DNA from: Cryptomeria japonica
Lineage: Eukaryota > Streptophyta > Pinopsida > Cupressales > Cupressaceae
NCBI RefSeq assembly: GCF_030272615.1
Contig: NC_081415.1
Span: 604,943,137-605,007,136 of the forward strand
DNA length: 64,000 nt
Reading direction: 5' to 3'
This document shows positions 1 through 8,929 of this stretch, piece after piece. Both the position numbers and the translations under genes were made by a program. A model generated the notes under the pieces. That model was not told where the DNA came from, searched no databases, and worked only from the letters and a program-made list of their open reading frames with translations. Position 1 is the first letter of the stretch. Every line of letters starts with the position of its first letter.

Positions 1-269
1 ATAAGAGGAAGGAGGTGAAACTGTGCCATAGAAAGGAGGAATATTAGGTGTAGGAAGGAGACCAAGTCCATCATGGGGAGGAGGGATAGGTCTAACCTTA
101 GGAATAATATTGGCATTCTCCTTAAGAGAAGGTAAAGTCACAACCATAGGAGTAGGGGGAAAATTTTCCTTAGGAGGGAGATTAGTTCCATCCGAGAGGG
201 AAAGAGCCTCATATTAAAGAATAATAGGAATGTCAAGCATTGGAGATCTAGGTTGACTTAAGGATAAGA
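1..269 (-). pseudogene. Ty3-I pol fragment: proline-rich linker between protease and RT
   Basis: Read on the minus strand, this stretch gives an open, proline-rich peptide with runs such as NLPPKENFPPTP and VRPIPPPHDG. This is the low-complexity linker expected after the protease in plant Ty3/gypsy polyproteins. It lies just downstream of the protease fragment but in a different frame, so a frameshift or stop separates them (TAA at 270-272). It runs off the left edge of the window, where reverse transcriptase would be expected. Assignment rests on position and composition rather than on a conserved domain. Confidence 0.55.
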
Positions 270-794
270 TTATATTGTTCTTCCATTTTTGATAAGATTG
301 AAAAAGAGAATCACTCCTTGATGGAAGAGATCAATAGGAACACCAGGGCTTCTTTCAGATGGACAAAATAAGCTATGGTTCATAGTGATGATTTCTCCAT
401 TGTGAGGAAATTTAAGACACTTGTGGATTGGAGAAGAAATAGCCTTCAAGGAAGATAGCCAAGGATAGTCCAACTTCACACGAAATTTCTCAGAGGAAGG
501 TATGATAACAAAGTCAACATCCATGGATTTAGTATGGACTTCAACAAGAAGGGTGATAGAACCAATGGTAGGAAAAGAGAAGCCATCAAATAATTTCACA
601 ACAACATTAGAAGCATCATATAGTGGTTTATACAATTGTAAAGTGAAAAGATACTCTTTAGTTATGACATTAACCATGCAAGAGGGATCAATCAGGGCAC
701 CATGGCAAGGGATATCCTTAACCTTTGCAGCTATGTGTATGTGGGAAAAGCGGTGAAATGAAATGGAAATTACAAAATTCAATGACTTGCCCAC
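270..794 (-). pseudogene. Ty3-I retropepsin-like protease fragment
   Basis: The 174-codon open stretch resembles the aspartic protease of plant Ty3/gypsy elements. The segment GALIDPSCMVNVI sits at the active-site position, where the family usually has ALIDSG followed by a hydrophobic stretch. Here Asp is kept but the Ser/Thr-Gly that follows is altered, so activity is unlikely. A later LDYPWLSSLKAISSPIHKC segment matches the second conserved block (usually LGRPWL with a downstream H.CLKF). No ATG start exists and an in-frame stop lies just upstream, as expected for a broken polyprotein. Its gag partner is most likely the one at 28.1-29.9 kb, displaced by the insertion of Ty3-II. Confidence 0.75.
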
Positions 795-940
795 ACATCA
801 ATGGGACTCTTGGTGTAAGTTATGGAGCTATGTGGAATATCTCAATTTCCCAAGGGGTATTCCATTGTTATCTATCTCACAAGACCCCTCAATCCAATGC
901 CTTTGCTCTCATATCACTAAACAAAGTGACTTAGGGATGA
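795..940 (-). other. Probable Ty3-I gag tail and junction with Ty3-II
   Basis: The minus strand contains short gag-like peptide stretches in shifted frames, including EIDNNGIPLGKL, which would fit the region after the gag zinc knuckle. The left end of the Ty3-II LTR must lie near here, but I cannot fix the exact base or find a target-site duplication. The boundary of 940 is approximate. Confidence 0.3.
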
Positions 941-2207
941 CAAGCATGAGAATGAGGGATGATTTTGATCAATCTTAGTATGAATGCACCCTATCTATGC
1001 ATAATTTAACAAATAAACTAAACTAGTGATGATAAGATGAAAATATTAGTGAAATACTATCCTAACATGACATACTAGTTTATATGATTAACTAAGATGA
1101 TATAAATGCTTCTAGATTGCTTATTAGATTTATTTCTATTTCAAAGAGAGACTAAATTCTTGCTAAAAATGAGTATAAGTGTGATGCTAAAGACTTGGAT
1201 CATGAGAGTGAGGAAATGTGGGCTCTATTTATAGAAAAAATAGGGCAATGGATGGTCAAGATTGGATAAGCTTATCAAGGGTTAGGATTGAAAGTTAATC
1301 AATCCATGTTTACATTTCTCACCAATGAAATGGTGACAATTGTCAACATAAGACTACTTGAGAGGGGATGTAAAAAGCATTAAATGCTTGAGAAGACCTC
1401 ATGGTTACCTTAGGAGGTAAGGGTTAAGGTTAGGTTTAGATTACCCATTGGATAAAGCTTTTACCCAAAGGATAAACTCTTGTGCAAGGGTTAAATGAAT
1501 AACCATGGTCAAAGCAATGAATGCTTGATGAGACCCTTGGGTTCGATTAGGGTTGAGTTAGGCAAAAAGTCTCTAACCATGACACAAAGGGTTAGTTGGG
1601 CATTAATGGTTTGGAAGAATTTAGGGACAAATTTGTAAGAGTCCTTCCAAATTTGGGGGTATTCAACAAGTTAGCTTGTTGAAGGCATAAAGGCTTTAAT
1701 GCCTTTGGAAGACTTTACTCCAAATTTGAGAAGTGACATCCTCAAATTTAGGGAAAGGGGATAATTGAAGGGTTTAGGCTAATTGATTAGGATTAGATAG
1801 GTTCTAGAAGAATTTAGAAAGGGGGTTTAGGAGGCAAGTGGGAGATGTAGGAAAATGCAAGTGGGTGGGGGATAATAGAATCAATTAAAATAAATTGCTT
1901 TATTTCAATTGTGGTTGCAAGTGGAGGATTTAAATAAATTATATTTATTTATTTGGAGTGAACAATTTATTTAAATGTAAATTTAATTAAAAGTAGAGTG
2001 AAGGGATTTAATTAAATAAAATGATTTATTTAATTAAATCACATGAAAGGCTTAAGTGAATTTAAATAAATAAATTGAATAATTTATTTAATCAAAATAG
2101 AGGAATGTGAGTGATTTAATTAAATTATATTTAACTAAATAGAGGAATGAAAATAAAATGAACATTAATAATTCATTTAGGAATGTGGTCATTTTTATGC
2201 GTCTACA
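941..2207 (-). repeat. Ty3-II 3' LTR
   Basis: On the minus strand the LTR opens TGTAGACGCATAAA immediately after a polypurine tract. It is AT-rich (runs of TTTAATTAAAT at 1,980-2,150) and contains a good TATA box, CTATAAATAG, at 1,225-1,234. The element-side end (2,207) is precise. The far end is inferred from comparison with the Ty3-III LTR, where TATA lies about 390 bp from the corresponding end. No second copy is visible in the window. Confidence 0.65.
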
Positions 2208-2221
2208 TTTTGCCCCTCTTT
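2208..2221 (-). other. Ty3-II polypurine tract
   Basis: The minus strand reads AAAGAGGGGCAAAA directly before the LTR start TGTAGAC. This is the usual plus-strand priming site next to a 3' LTR. Ty3-III has the related tract AAAGAGGGGAAAAA at the equivalent place, so the two elements are probably relatives. Confidence 0.8.
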
Positions 2222-2535
2222 GAAGTGACATGTGTGCACATGTTGATTCAAACAAAATTGATGTGTCGCCAAAATTTGATCAGTGTCAAAATGTGGATGT
2301 CGTGCCCTAGATTTTGATAAATGATGTTAATAATGCTCCCTCGAGAGATGAATAAAAAAAATTGAAAATTTGGTTGATTGGATAATTGTTGTAGATTTGA
2401 TCGCATTTTAAAAATTTTGTCTATGTTGAATGTGCCAATTTGATTCATCTCCCGATAATGATATTTGTTAGGGTTAGAAGCAAGACCATGAGCAACATAC
2501 ATGTCTCACCTCCTAACCCTAATTTCTGTTTACAC

Positions 2536-2542
2536 TATAAAA
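2536..2542 (+). promoter_or_regulatory. Putative TATA box for the antisense PMD gene
   Basis: TATAAAA in the context CACTATAAAAAGG lies 61 bp upstream of the ATG at 2,603, on the plus strand and opposite to the retrotransposon. It sits about 330 bp inside the element from its 3' LTR. Spacing and context fit a plant Pol II core promoter. No transcript evidence is available. Confidence 0.45.
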
Positions 2543-2602
2543 AGGTGAAAAGTGATTTTATTTGTATCATTTGTACTTGTTGAATTTGGAGAGAAAGACA
2601 AA

Positions 2603-2680
2603 ATGTCGGATCCCCATGCTTCTCATCGATTAGAACACATTTGTCGGTATCGGAGGCCCGCCATGTATGGTCCACTTGTA
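2603..2680 (+). pseudogene. Candidate first exon of the antisense PMD gene
   Basis: An ATG follows the TATA box by about 60 bp and opens a short reading frame starting MSDPHASHRLEHICRYRR. The frame reaches a good 5' splice consensus, CTT|GTAAGT, at about 2,677/2,678. PMD-domain plant genes often begin with a short basic N-terminal exon, so I read this as exon 1 joined to the PMD core at 3.9 kb. No conserved domain lies within it, and the splice is inferred from sequence only. Confidence 0.4.
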
Positions 2681-2764
2681 AGTCATCAAATTTTGCCCCT
2701 TTTTGCTTTTTGTTTTGTTATTTTTGAGCATGTTTTTCATTGTTTATGTCAAAATCTCATGGGT

Positions 2765-3165
2765 TAGCACGTAGGGTATGCATCGTAGCGCATATGATAA
2801 AAACCGTAGTGCATAGAGTTTTGAAATTAGGGTAGCGTTGGGGCTAGGTTTGGTAGTGCATAGGAAGTAGAGGCTAGCACATTAGGTAACTTTAGCGCAT
2901 AGGGCTAATAGAATAACGCACAAGGGGGAAGGGTAGCATGTAGGTAAACCCTAGTGCATACGGTTAGACGGGTGGTGCATGGGTAGAATAGGGTAGCGCG
3001 TAGGTAAAACCTAGCGCATAGGGTTAGACAAGTGGCGCATGGGTGGAATAGGATAGCGCGTAGGTATTTTCTAGCACATAGGGGAAAGGTTGTAGCACAT
3101 AGAGGTATTTTTCTAGCGCATAAGTGGCAGCTTATCACATAGGAAAAAAGTCTTAGTTCGTAGGT
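2765..3165 (+). repeat. Tract of TAGCGCATAGG-like words with 60-bp tandem repeat
   Basis: Roughly 18 variants of TAGCGCATAG occur in 400 bp. Within them a 60-bp unit starting GGGTAGCGCGTAGGTA repeats in register at 2,931, 2,991 and 3,051 (about 2.5 copies). It lies in the inferred intron of the antisense PMD gene. Similar GCGCTA/GCACTA word tracts occur in the leader of Ty3-II (26.8-27.2 kb) and near the primer site of Ty3-III. Confidence 0.8.
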
Positions 3166-3479
3166 GGAAAATGTAGGGGGAAGTATGGTTTTGTGAGGTA
3201 TTTTGAGAGGAATGAGGATAGGTTGGGGTAAGTAGTTGTCTGCCAATTTTTCTAGGATGGGTACGATAGTCAATCTGCATTCCTGTTGTGTGTATGTGTG
3301 TTTGGTTGTGATGAATTTTGAGATTTATCATTTTTTGAATGTCCAAGCTGAGTGTTTGAATGGTGATCTTGATGTGTCAGTTGTTTGAGATCTTTGAGTT
3401 TTGCCTTGTCATAAAATGATGTTCGATATGAGTTCTGATATGGTGTCTGATATGAGTTTTTCGATATGGATTTGATAGA

Positions 3480-3760
3480 TAAAACTTGATTTGATTTTCA
3501 GTGTTTCGAGTTGATATAAATTTGATGTTCATATGGATTCTTGATATGAAACTTGATTTCATTTTTAGTGTTTCAAGTTGATATGAATTTATTGTTTGAT
3601 ATGGATTTTGATTTGATGTGAAACTTGATTTGATATTCATTGTTTCAAGTTGATATGAATTTGATGTTTGATATGGATTCTTGATATGAAACTTGATTTG
3701 ATTATTAGTGTTTCAAGTTGATATGAATTTTGATGTTGATATGGGATTTGATTTTCGATA
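3480..3760 (+). repeat. Minisatellite of about 70 bp, four copies
   Basis: A unit containing ACTTGATTTGAT, then GTGTTTCAAGTTGATATGAA, then GATATGGATTC recurs with ACTTGAT at about 3,484, 3,551, 3,623 and 3,691 (spacing 67-72 bp). It is part of the sequence between the candidate PMD exon 1 and the PMD core. Confidence 0.8.
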
Positions 3761-3916
3761 TGAGAACTGATATTGGACATGCTTTGTTTATGACAGAAGC
3801 GGTTTGGTGTTCTGCAGTAACGAGAGTGATTTCTGAGTCTATGGTCTCTGATTCCATGATTGACATAGGTAGACAAAGATATTATTAAGAGATGAGGATT
3901 ATCCTCTTTATTAGAG

Positions 3917-4846
3917 ATGCCCCAGTATATCATTAACTAGGGTTTATTGATAGCTTTGGCAGAGAGGTGGCATAGTGAAACCAACACCTTTCACTTGGCG
4001 ATAGGTGAGATTATAGTCACACCAGAGGATTGTTATCGAATTCTTGTGGTAGGTGCACTATTTCCATATGAGCAGACTGAGGTGGGTGGGACAGAGGCGC
4101 TTCGCCAGATTCTGCATGATGATATGATTTGTGGGTATGAGATCCCTTGGCAGGAGTTTATTGATTTTGACTATGCTCCACTACCATCAGTACTAGCAGG
4201 TTTTGTAGGTGGCTTCTTGTTTCTCGACCGTAGGTCGAAGGGACTGGCAGTGGGATGGGGGTTGATTCTGGAGGATATGGTGACACAGGGTCGCTGGTTT
4301 GCATGGGGGTCTGCTATGTTGGCCCATTTATACAGAGATTTGCATCAGGTGGTATACTTGGGGTATGGTAGTTTATTAGTTTATCAGTTACAAGTATGGG
4401 CATGGGAGCATATTCCCGTAGCGAGGCCACTTGCAGACAGGGATAGGTTGGTTGGGCAGGCCTATGCATATGGATACATAAGGATAGTTGTCCAGCGTAA
4501 GCTGGGCAAATTAGAGCATTGGAGGAGGGTGTTAGATAATATTGATACGGTTGTCTAGAGACCATATATAGAGTGCGAGGTGTGGGAGGAGGATGGGCTA
4601 GAGATGCCCTATGTGTACATGTCCCAATTCCTGATAGGGTAGACACCATTTGTGATCGAGAGATTCCTACACAACCGAGTTCAGCGACAGTATCATTGAT
4701 AGCAGGGTATACCATAAGGAGCATATTTATATGCTCAATGGAGGCAAGATGTGCCAGAGTGGGGTCTGACCATTAATAGTGTTGTGGCGGTGGAGGAGTA
4801 CATGCACCTAGCCTGCTAGATATGGGACTATGCCTATGGGGTAGTG
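3917..4846 (+). pseudogene. Decayed plant mobile domain (PMD/aminotransferase-like) gene, antisense in Ty3-II
   Basis: The translated frame contains LAERWHSETNTFHLAIGEI, TPEDCYRIL, FLFLDRRSKGLAVGWGLIL, and a later block with LEHWRRVLDNIDTVV, LEMPYVYMSQFLIG and TPFVIERFL. This order matches the PMD family, related to the Arabidopsis nuclear proteins MAIN and MAIL1, which also occurs inside transposons. The frame is kept over more than 250 codons but is cut by at least five in-frame stops, for example TAG at 3,938-3,940 and TAG at about 4,556. The longest clean piece is 3,947-4,558, without ATG. It lies between integrase and the 3' LTR of Ty3-II on the opposite strand, the place where Tat elements carry antisense extra ORFs. 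The domain assignment is strong; any activity is gone in this copy. Confidence 0.8.
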
Positions 4847-5690
4847 GATGCAGGGATGATGGAGGAGTTCTCAGTGCTCTTTGTGGCTCATGTTGTAGCC
4901 TGGATATCTGATCTAGTGGAGATGATTCCCTCTTTTGATTATGACAAGGATGAGCAGCCCGAGAGGTTAGGTAGACAGAGAGAGGAGGGAGAGGAGATCA
5001 AGGAGGTAGGTGGGGATGGTGGAGGTGATGACAGTGGAGATGGTGGAGGAGGTGGCCAAGGTCAGTGTTGAGATAGAGCAGGTAGAGGAGAGTGGGGGAG
5101 GAGAGGAGATAGAGGTGGAGTGGGTGGTGATAGAGTGATATGAGTGAGAGAGGAGTGTAGAGAGTAGTGGAGGAGAGAGGGAGGGGAGGTTTGGTGATTG
5201 GAGCTAGTGGTGGTGGGCGAGTAGGGGAGGTTATAGGAGCTATGGGTGGGACAAATGATTTCAAATGACCTACCCAGACAAGAAGGTCAGATGTTCTACC
5301 CCCATCAGTGTTGAGGATAGGGAGAGGGACCGAGGGTACCACGACATAGGTACCCCTCTAGATTTGGATTCCCACTCATCAATAGGACACTCAGATCAGA
5401 TCCTTACAGTTGTTGGTGCAACATTTGTAGACATAGTTATTGGTTCATTAGCATCAGATTACATAGCTTACCATAGAGCATGATACAGTGTTGGAGCCCT
5501 TAGGTCAAGTGAAGGCTCAAGCAGATAGTCTAGAGAGAGCAGCAGCTAGTGGGTCAATGAGAGATACCTTGAGAGAGATGCAGTATATAACCAAGGTGGC
5601 TAAGTACTACTAGCATTTATATGAGGAGTTGGTGCCTAGGGATTGCAGAGCTCCTAGTTTTACTACGATGAGATCCAGCCAATCTAGGTA
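4847..5690 (+). pseudogene. C-terminal tail of the antisense PMD gene
   Basis: After the PMD core the plus strand continues with an open stretch (4,844-5,071) that turns acidic and glycine-rich. Purine-rich, Gly/Glu-coding repeats run to about 5,230. Near 5,500-5,600 a peptide resembling a short coiled coil appears (VKAQADSLERAAAS). Frames shift between the pieces. Low-complexity linkers and terminal coiled coils are common in PMD-type transposon proteins, so I treat this as the remainder of the same gene, with low certainty about its exact end. Confidence 0.4.
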
Positions 5691-7129
5691 GATTTCTTTG
5701 AGGATAGAAAGCAGAGGTGTGATCGGGCTGACTATTCAGGATCCACTTAGAGATCCAAGGTGCTCAGACATCTATCATGAGACCATCACCCTCAGGAGAT
5801 AGTCATACGTGAGAGACATTGTCTCTATTGTATTCTAATCATTTGTTGTATTTGGGACATACATGACATCTTTTGTATACTTGATCATTTTTGATATATA
5901 TATATATATATATGACACCGTTTTCTTTGCTGCACTTGTGATGTGTTTGATGGATGATGCTTTATATATGATTTTGATGATTCTATGATGATGATGCAAA
6001 TGCTTTTAGATAGATGTATGTGTTTTGATATTTGATAGATATGACTGGATGATGCATGATGTATGAGATGTGAGATCTGTATCTTGATATGATGTGAGAT
6101 GTATCTTGAAAATGAGATGTATGATAATGATAATGATATGAAACTAATTGATCATCCTCATTCTTCCATTTGTCATTCTTGTATAGTCACATGTTGTTGC
6201 TTTCTTTGTGTTTATCATCATTGAGATTTTTGGATATGTTGAAAATTTATACAAGCATAATGGTATAATTGAACCATAATGACCTAAGAAAAATTTACAT
6301 GATTTTTTATTTTGCAAGATGGCACAAGCATCGAGGTATAATTGAACCAAGATGATCTGAGTGTGGCTTGCATATAAATAGACAAGATTAAACCATTTGT
6401 ATGCACAATCTGGAATCATTTCTTCAGTGATATGCTTTGAATCATGTCTCGAGACAAGTATTTGCATAGTGCAAGTGATTGCCTCACAGATAGAAAACTA
6501 AAAAATATTGGAGTCCCAATTACTTTCTCTAGCTTGATGCATCATTGAGAATTTTTTTAGAGGATCCAATAGTTCAAAAAGAGGTTCAAGTGCAAAAATA
6601 GTCAAAACTTCATGCAAGATGTAAAATTTTATACTTAAAAAAATCATCCATCATGTGTTGTGAATTTCTTAAGTGTATCCATATTTGGTTCTCTTGTTTG
6701 TTGAATGTTTGTTTTGATATGAGTCTCTTATTCTGCTACAAGTTCTGATTTATTGACAGAATGGAATGTAGATCAATGTTTCCCATAGCTAATTTTACTG
6801 CTTGATGTGGATATGTACATTGATTACTAAGCCATGGTGGGATACGATGAAATGATATTTGGATAAACAAGGATAGTGACTATGCTAAGTATATCCTAGA
6901 TAATGCTATTTTGATAAAGAGTTGGCCTATGGCCAATGGTGCTTGATTATGGATATAAAATTTTGATAGTAAGAATAGATAGAGGAGTCATCCTCTCACA
7001 AGTAGAACCTATTTCTAGGTTTTCACCATTTGTTTCTATTGCATCTTTTTGTATTTTTCTGATTTTTTGATTTTTTTTGTATTTTTCACTTTTTCGTGCA
7101 TTAGACTGCTTAAGTATAGTATTTCTTCA
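5691..7129. other. Noncoding stretch between PMD gene and integrase
   Basis: No supported gene. It contains a TATATA run near 5,897-5,914 and many GATATGATG-like words from 5,950 to 6,140. It corresponds to the 3' untranslated part of Ty3-II between pol and the antisense gene. Confidence 0.6.
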
Positions 7130-8494
7130 AATGGATGTTATTGGTTGGTTCATTGAGCACATCTCCTTTTGAAGTTGTTAGCTGATAGGTTCCTGATCCA
7201 TAGGTTGATATGATGACATAGGGACCTAGCCAGTTAGGTTCAAACTTCCCTTTCTTTTCTCGATCCTATTGATTCTGGGATTTTCTTTGAGTACGAGATC
7301 ATTGATTTTAAAAATCCTAGGGGTGACCTTGTGGTTTTAGCTTTGGCACATGCTTTTCTGATATGCTATGGGGTGAGTATAGGTATGTTGTAGCTTTTCA
7401 TGTAGAAGTTCTATCTCTTGCAGTCTGTTTACTTGATACTCTTCATTTGGAATGAGGCCTTTTAAAGATACTCTGAGTGATAAAATTTCTACCTCAAGGG
7501 GTAAAATTTCCTTTGATCCATACACCAATGATATGGCGTAGCTCCTGTAGGTGTGTGGATGCTAGTTCTGTATCCCGAAAGTGCTGGATTGAGTTGTACG
7601 TGCCAATCTTTTCCTCCATCATTTACTATTTTCTTGAGGATTTTCAATATTGTTTTCTTGGATGCTTCTGCTTGACCATTCCCCTGTGGGTAGTAAGGTG
7701 TAGAGAAACGATGCTAGATTTTCAAACATTCACATAGTTCTCACACATACTAGTTTTTGAAAGGTCATCCATTATCTGTGATGATGGAACTTGGAATATC
7801 ATATCTGCAGATGAGATAATTAAGAATAAAAGAGGCAATTTGTTTTCTAGTTATTGTGGTCATGGAGACTACTTCAATCTATTTGGTAAAATATTTTGTT
7901 GCAGTGATAATGAACTTGTGTCCATTTGAAGATGAAGGGTGTATTTTAGCGACTAAGTCTAGTCCCCACTAACAAAAAGGCCAGGATGTTGTAAAGGGTT
8001 GCAATTCTTATGCTGGTACATGTATGAGATTGCCATGGATTTAGCATTTAGGACATTTCTTTGCAAAATGATAAGAATCCTTTTCCATTGTCGGCTAGTA
8101 ATATCACATTATTAGAAGTTTTTTAGCAAGAGTAGGACTAGTTGAATGTGTACCAGAAATACCTTCATGAAGCTCTTCTAAAGCAGAGTCATATTCATTA
8201 CAATCAAGGCAATGGAGAAGAGTACCATCCAGACCTCGATAGTACAGAGTATCAATAGTTAGAGTGTAACAGGCAACTTGCCAGATAAAGTTGCATTTTT
8301 AATTTCAAGATAGGTCAATGGGTAGGGTATTAGTTTTGAGATAGTCATATATTGTGCCATATAATAGAGAGTCTGAACTGATTAAGGCATAGATAACATG
8401 GGATGCAGAATTATCATAGGTTAGGGAAAACAATTGCTCTACTAGAAACTCATAACAACTCTGTTGTTCTAGAATTCGTAGTAGTGAAGAGATA
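7130..8494 (-). pseudogene. Ty3-II integrase, broken by stops
   Basis: Translated on the minus strand, the order is an HHCC finger (HEGISGTH then CPKC), the phrase HGNLIHVPA, and the catalytic core. The core has Asp in WGLDLVAKIHP (near 7,960), Asp in IITDNGWPF (7,758-7,782), and Glu in the block read from about 7,666 (GNGQAEAS). The C-terminal end has DLVLKENPR and KFEPNWLGPY near 7,190-7,290. All three DDE residues survive, but stops replace several residues, for instance in the CPKC block and after FTK. The HG.LIH finger type and the absence of a visible chromodomain point to the Tat/non-chromovirus side of Ty3/gypsy. The reading continues directly from the RNase H region across the Copia-1 target site. 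Confidence 0.85.
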
Positions 8495-8499
8495 GTACC

Positions 8500-8795
8500 T
8501 GTTAAGATATAGCCCTCATGAATCTAACTATTGGTAAATCGGTTATTATCGGGAGAGTGATATATTAACAGAGCATACAGTTTGGAAATTAAACATAAAC
8601 AAACTAATTGTTATGAATGGTTGCCTCTTTAGGGACATGTCCATACGTTGCAACTGCCATGTATGGACATGTCCCTACATAGGCAACCTTTCCTCTTGTA
8701 TTTAAACCAGATTCAATGATGGAGATGATCAATAACTCACGGCAATCAGTCTTCCAGAATCGCTGTCATTTTTCTTCAATCCATATTTCATAACA
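8500..8795 (+). repeat. Copia-1 5' LTR
   Basis: 296 bp, TG...CA ends. It contains a 66-bp inverted-repeat palindrome at 8,621-8,686 and a TATA-like box, TATTTAAA, just after it. Compared with the 3' LTR, most CpG sites of the palindrome are lost here. Confidence 0.96.
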
Positions 8796-8809
8796 TGGTA
8801 TCAGAGCCA
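8796..8809 (+). other. Copia-1 primer-binding site
   Basis: TGGTATCAGAGC follows the 5' LTR with no gap. It is complementary to the 3' end of plant initiator methionine tRNA, the usual primer of Ty1/copia elements. Confidence 0.95.
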
Positions 8810-8929
8810 AGTTATTAAGAGAATAAATTAGACAGCCATATTACTCATAAGCATTTATCAGAAGTAAATAACAAATCAATGCAGAGGCTATATATGCAGA
8901 GGATATATCCAACTAAGAAAATATTCAAA

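Noticed and set aside
502-978. Plus-strand open frames over the Ty3-I protease region
   Set aside because: They are antisense or overlapping shadows of the minus-strand protease fragment with no domain of their own.
2765-3165. CRISPR-like array
   Set aside because: Words are variable, spacing is irregular and spacers are not unique; the longer unit is an ordinary 60-bp tandem repeat.
3947-4558. Intact 203-residue protein
   Set aside because: The first codon is TTG, an in-frame stop lies three codons upstream, and PMD similarity continues past the TAG, so it is part of a pseudogene.
5897-5914. TATATA run as a promoter
   Set aside because: A simple repeat with no downstream gene start; the better candidate for the PMD gene is TATAAAA at 2,536.
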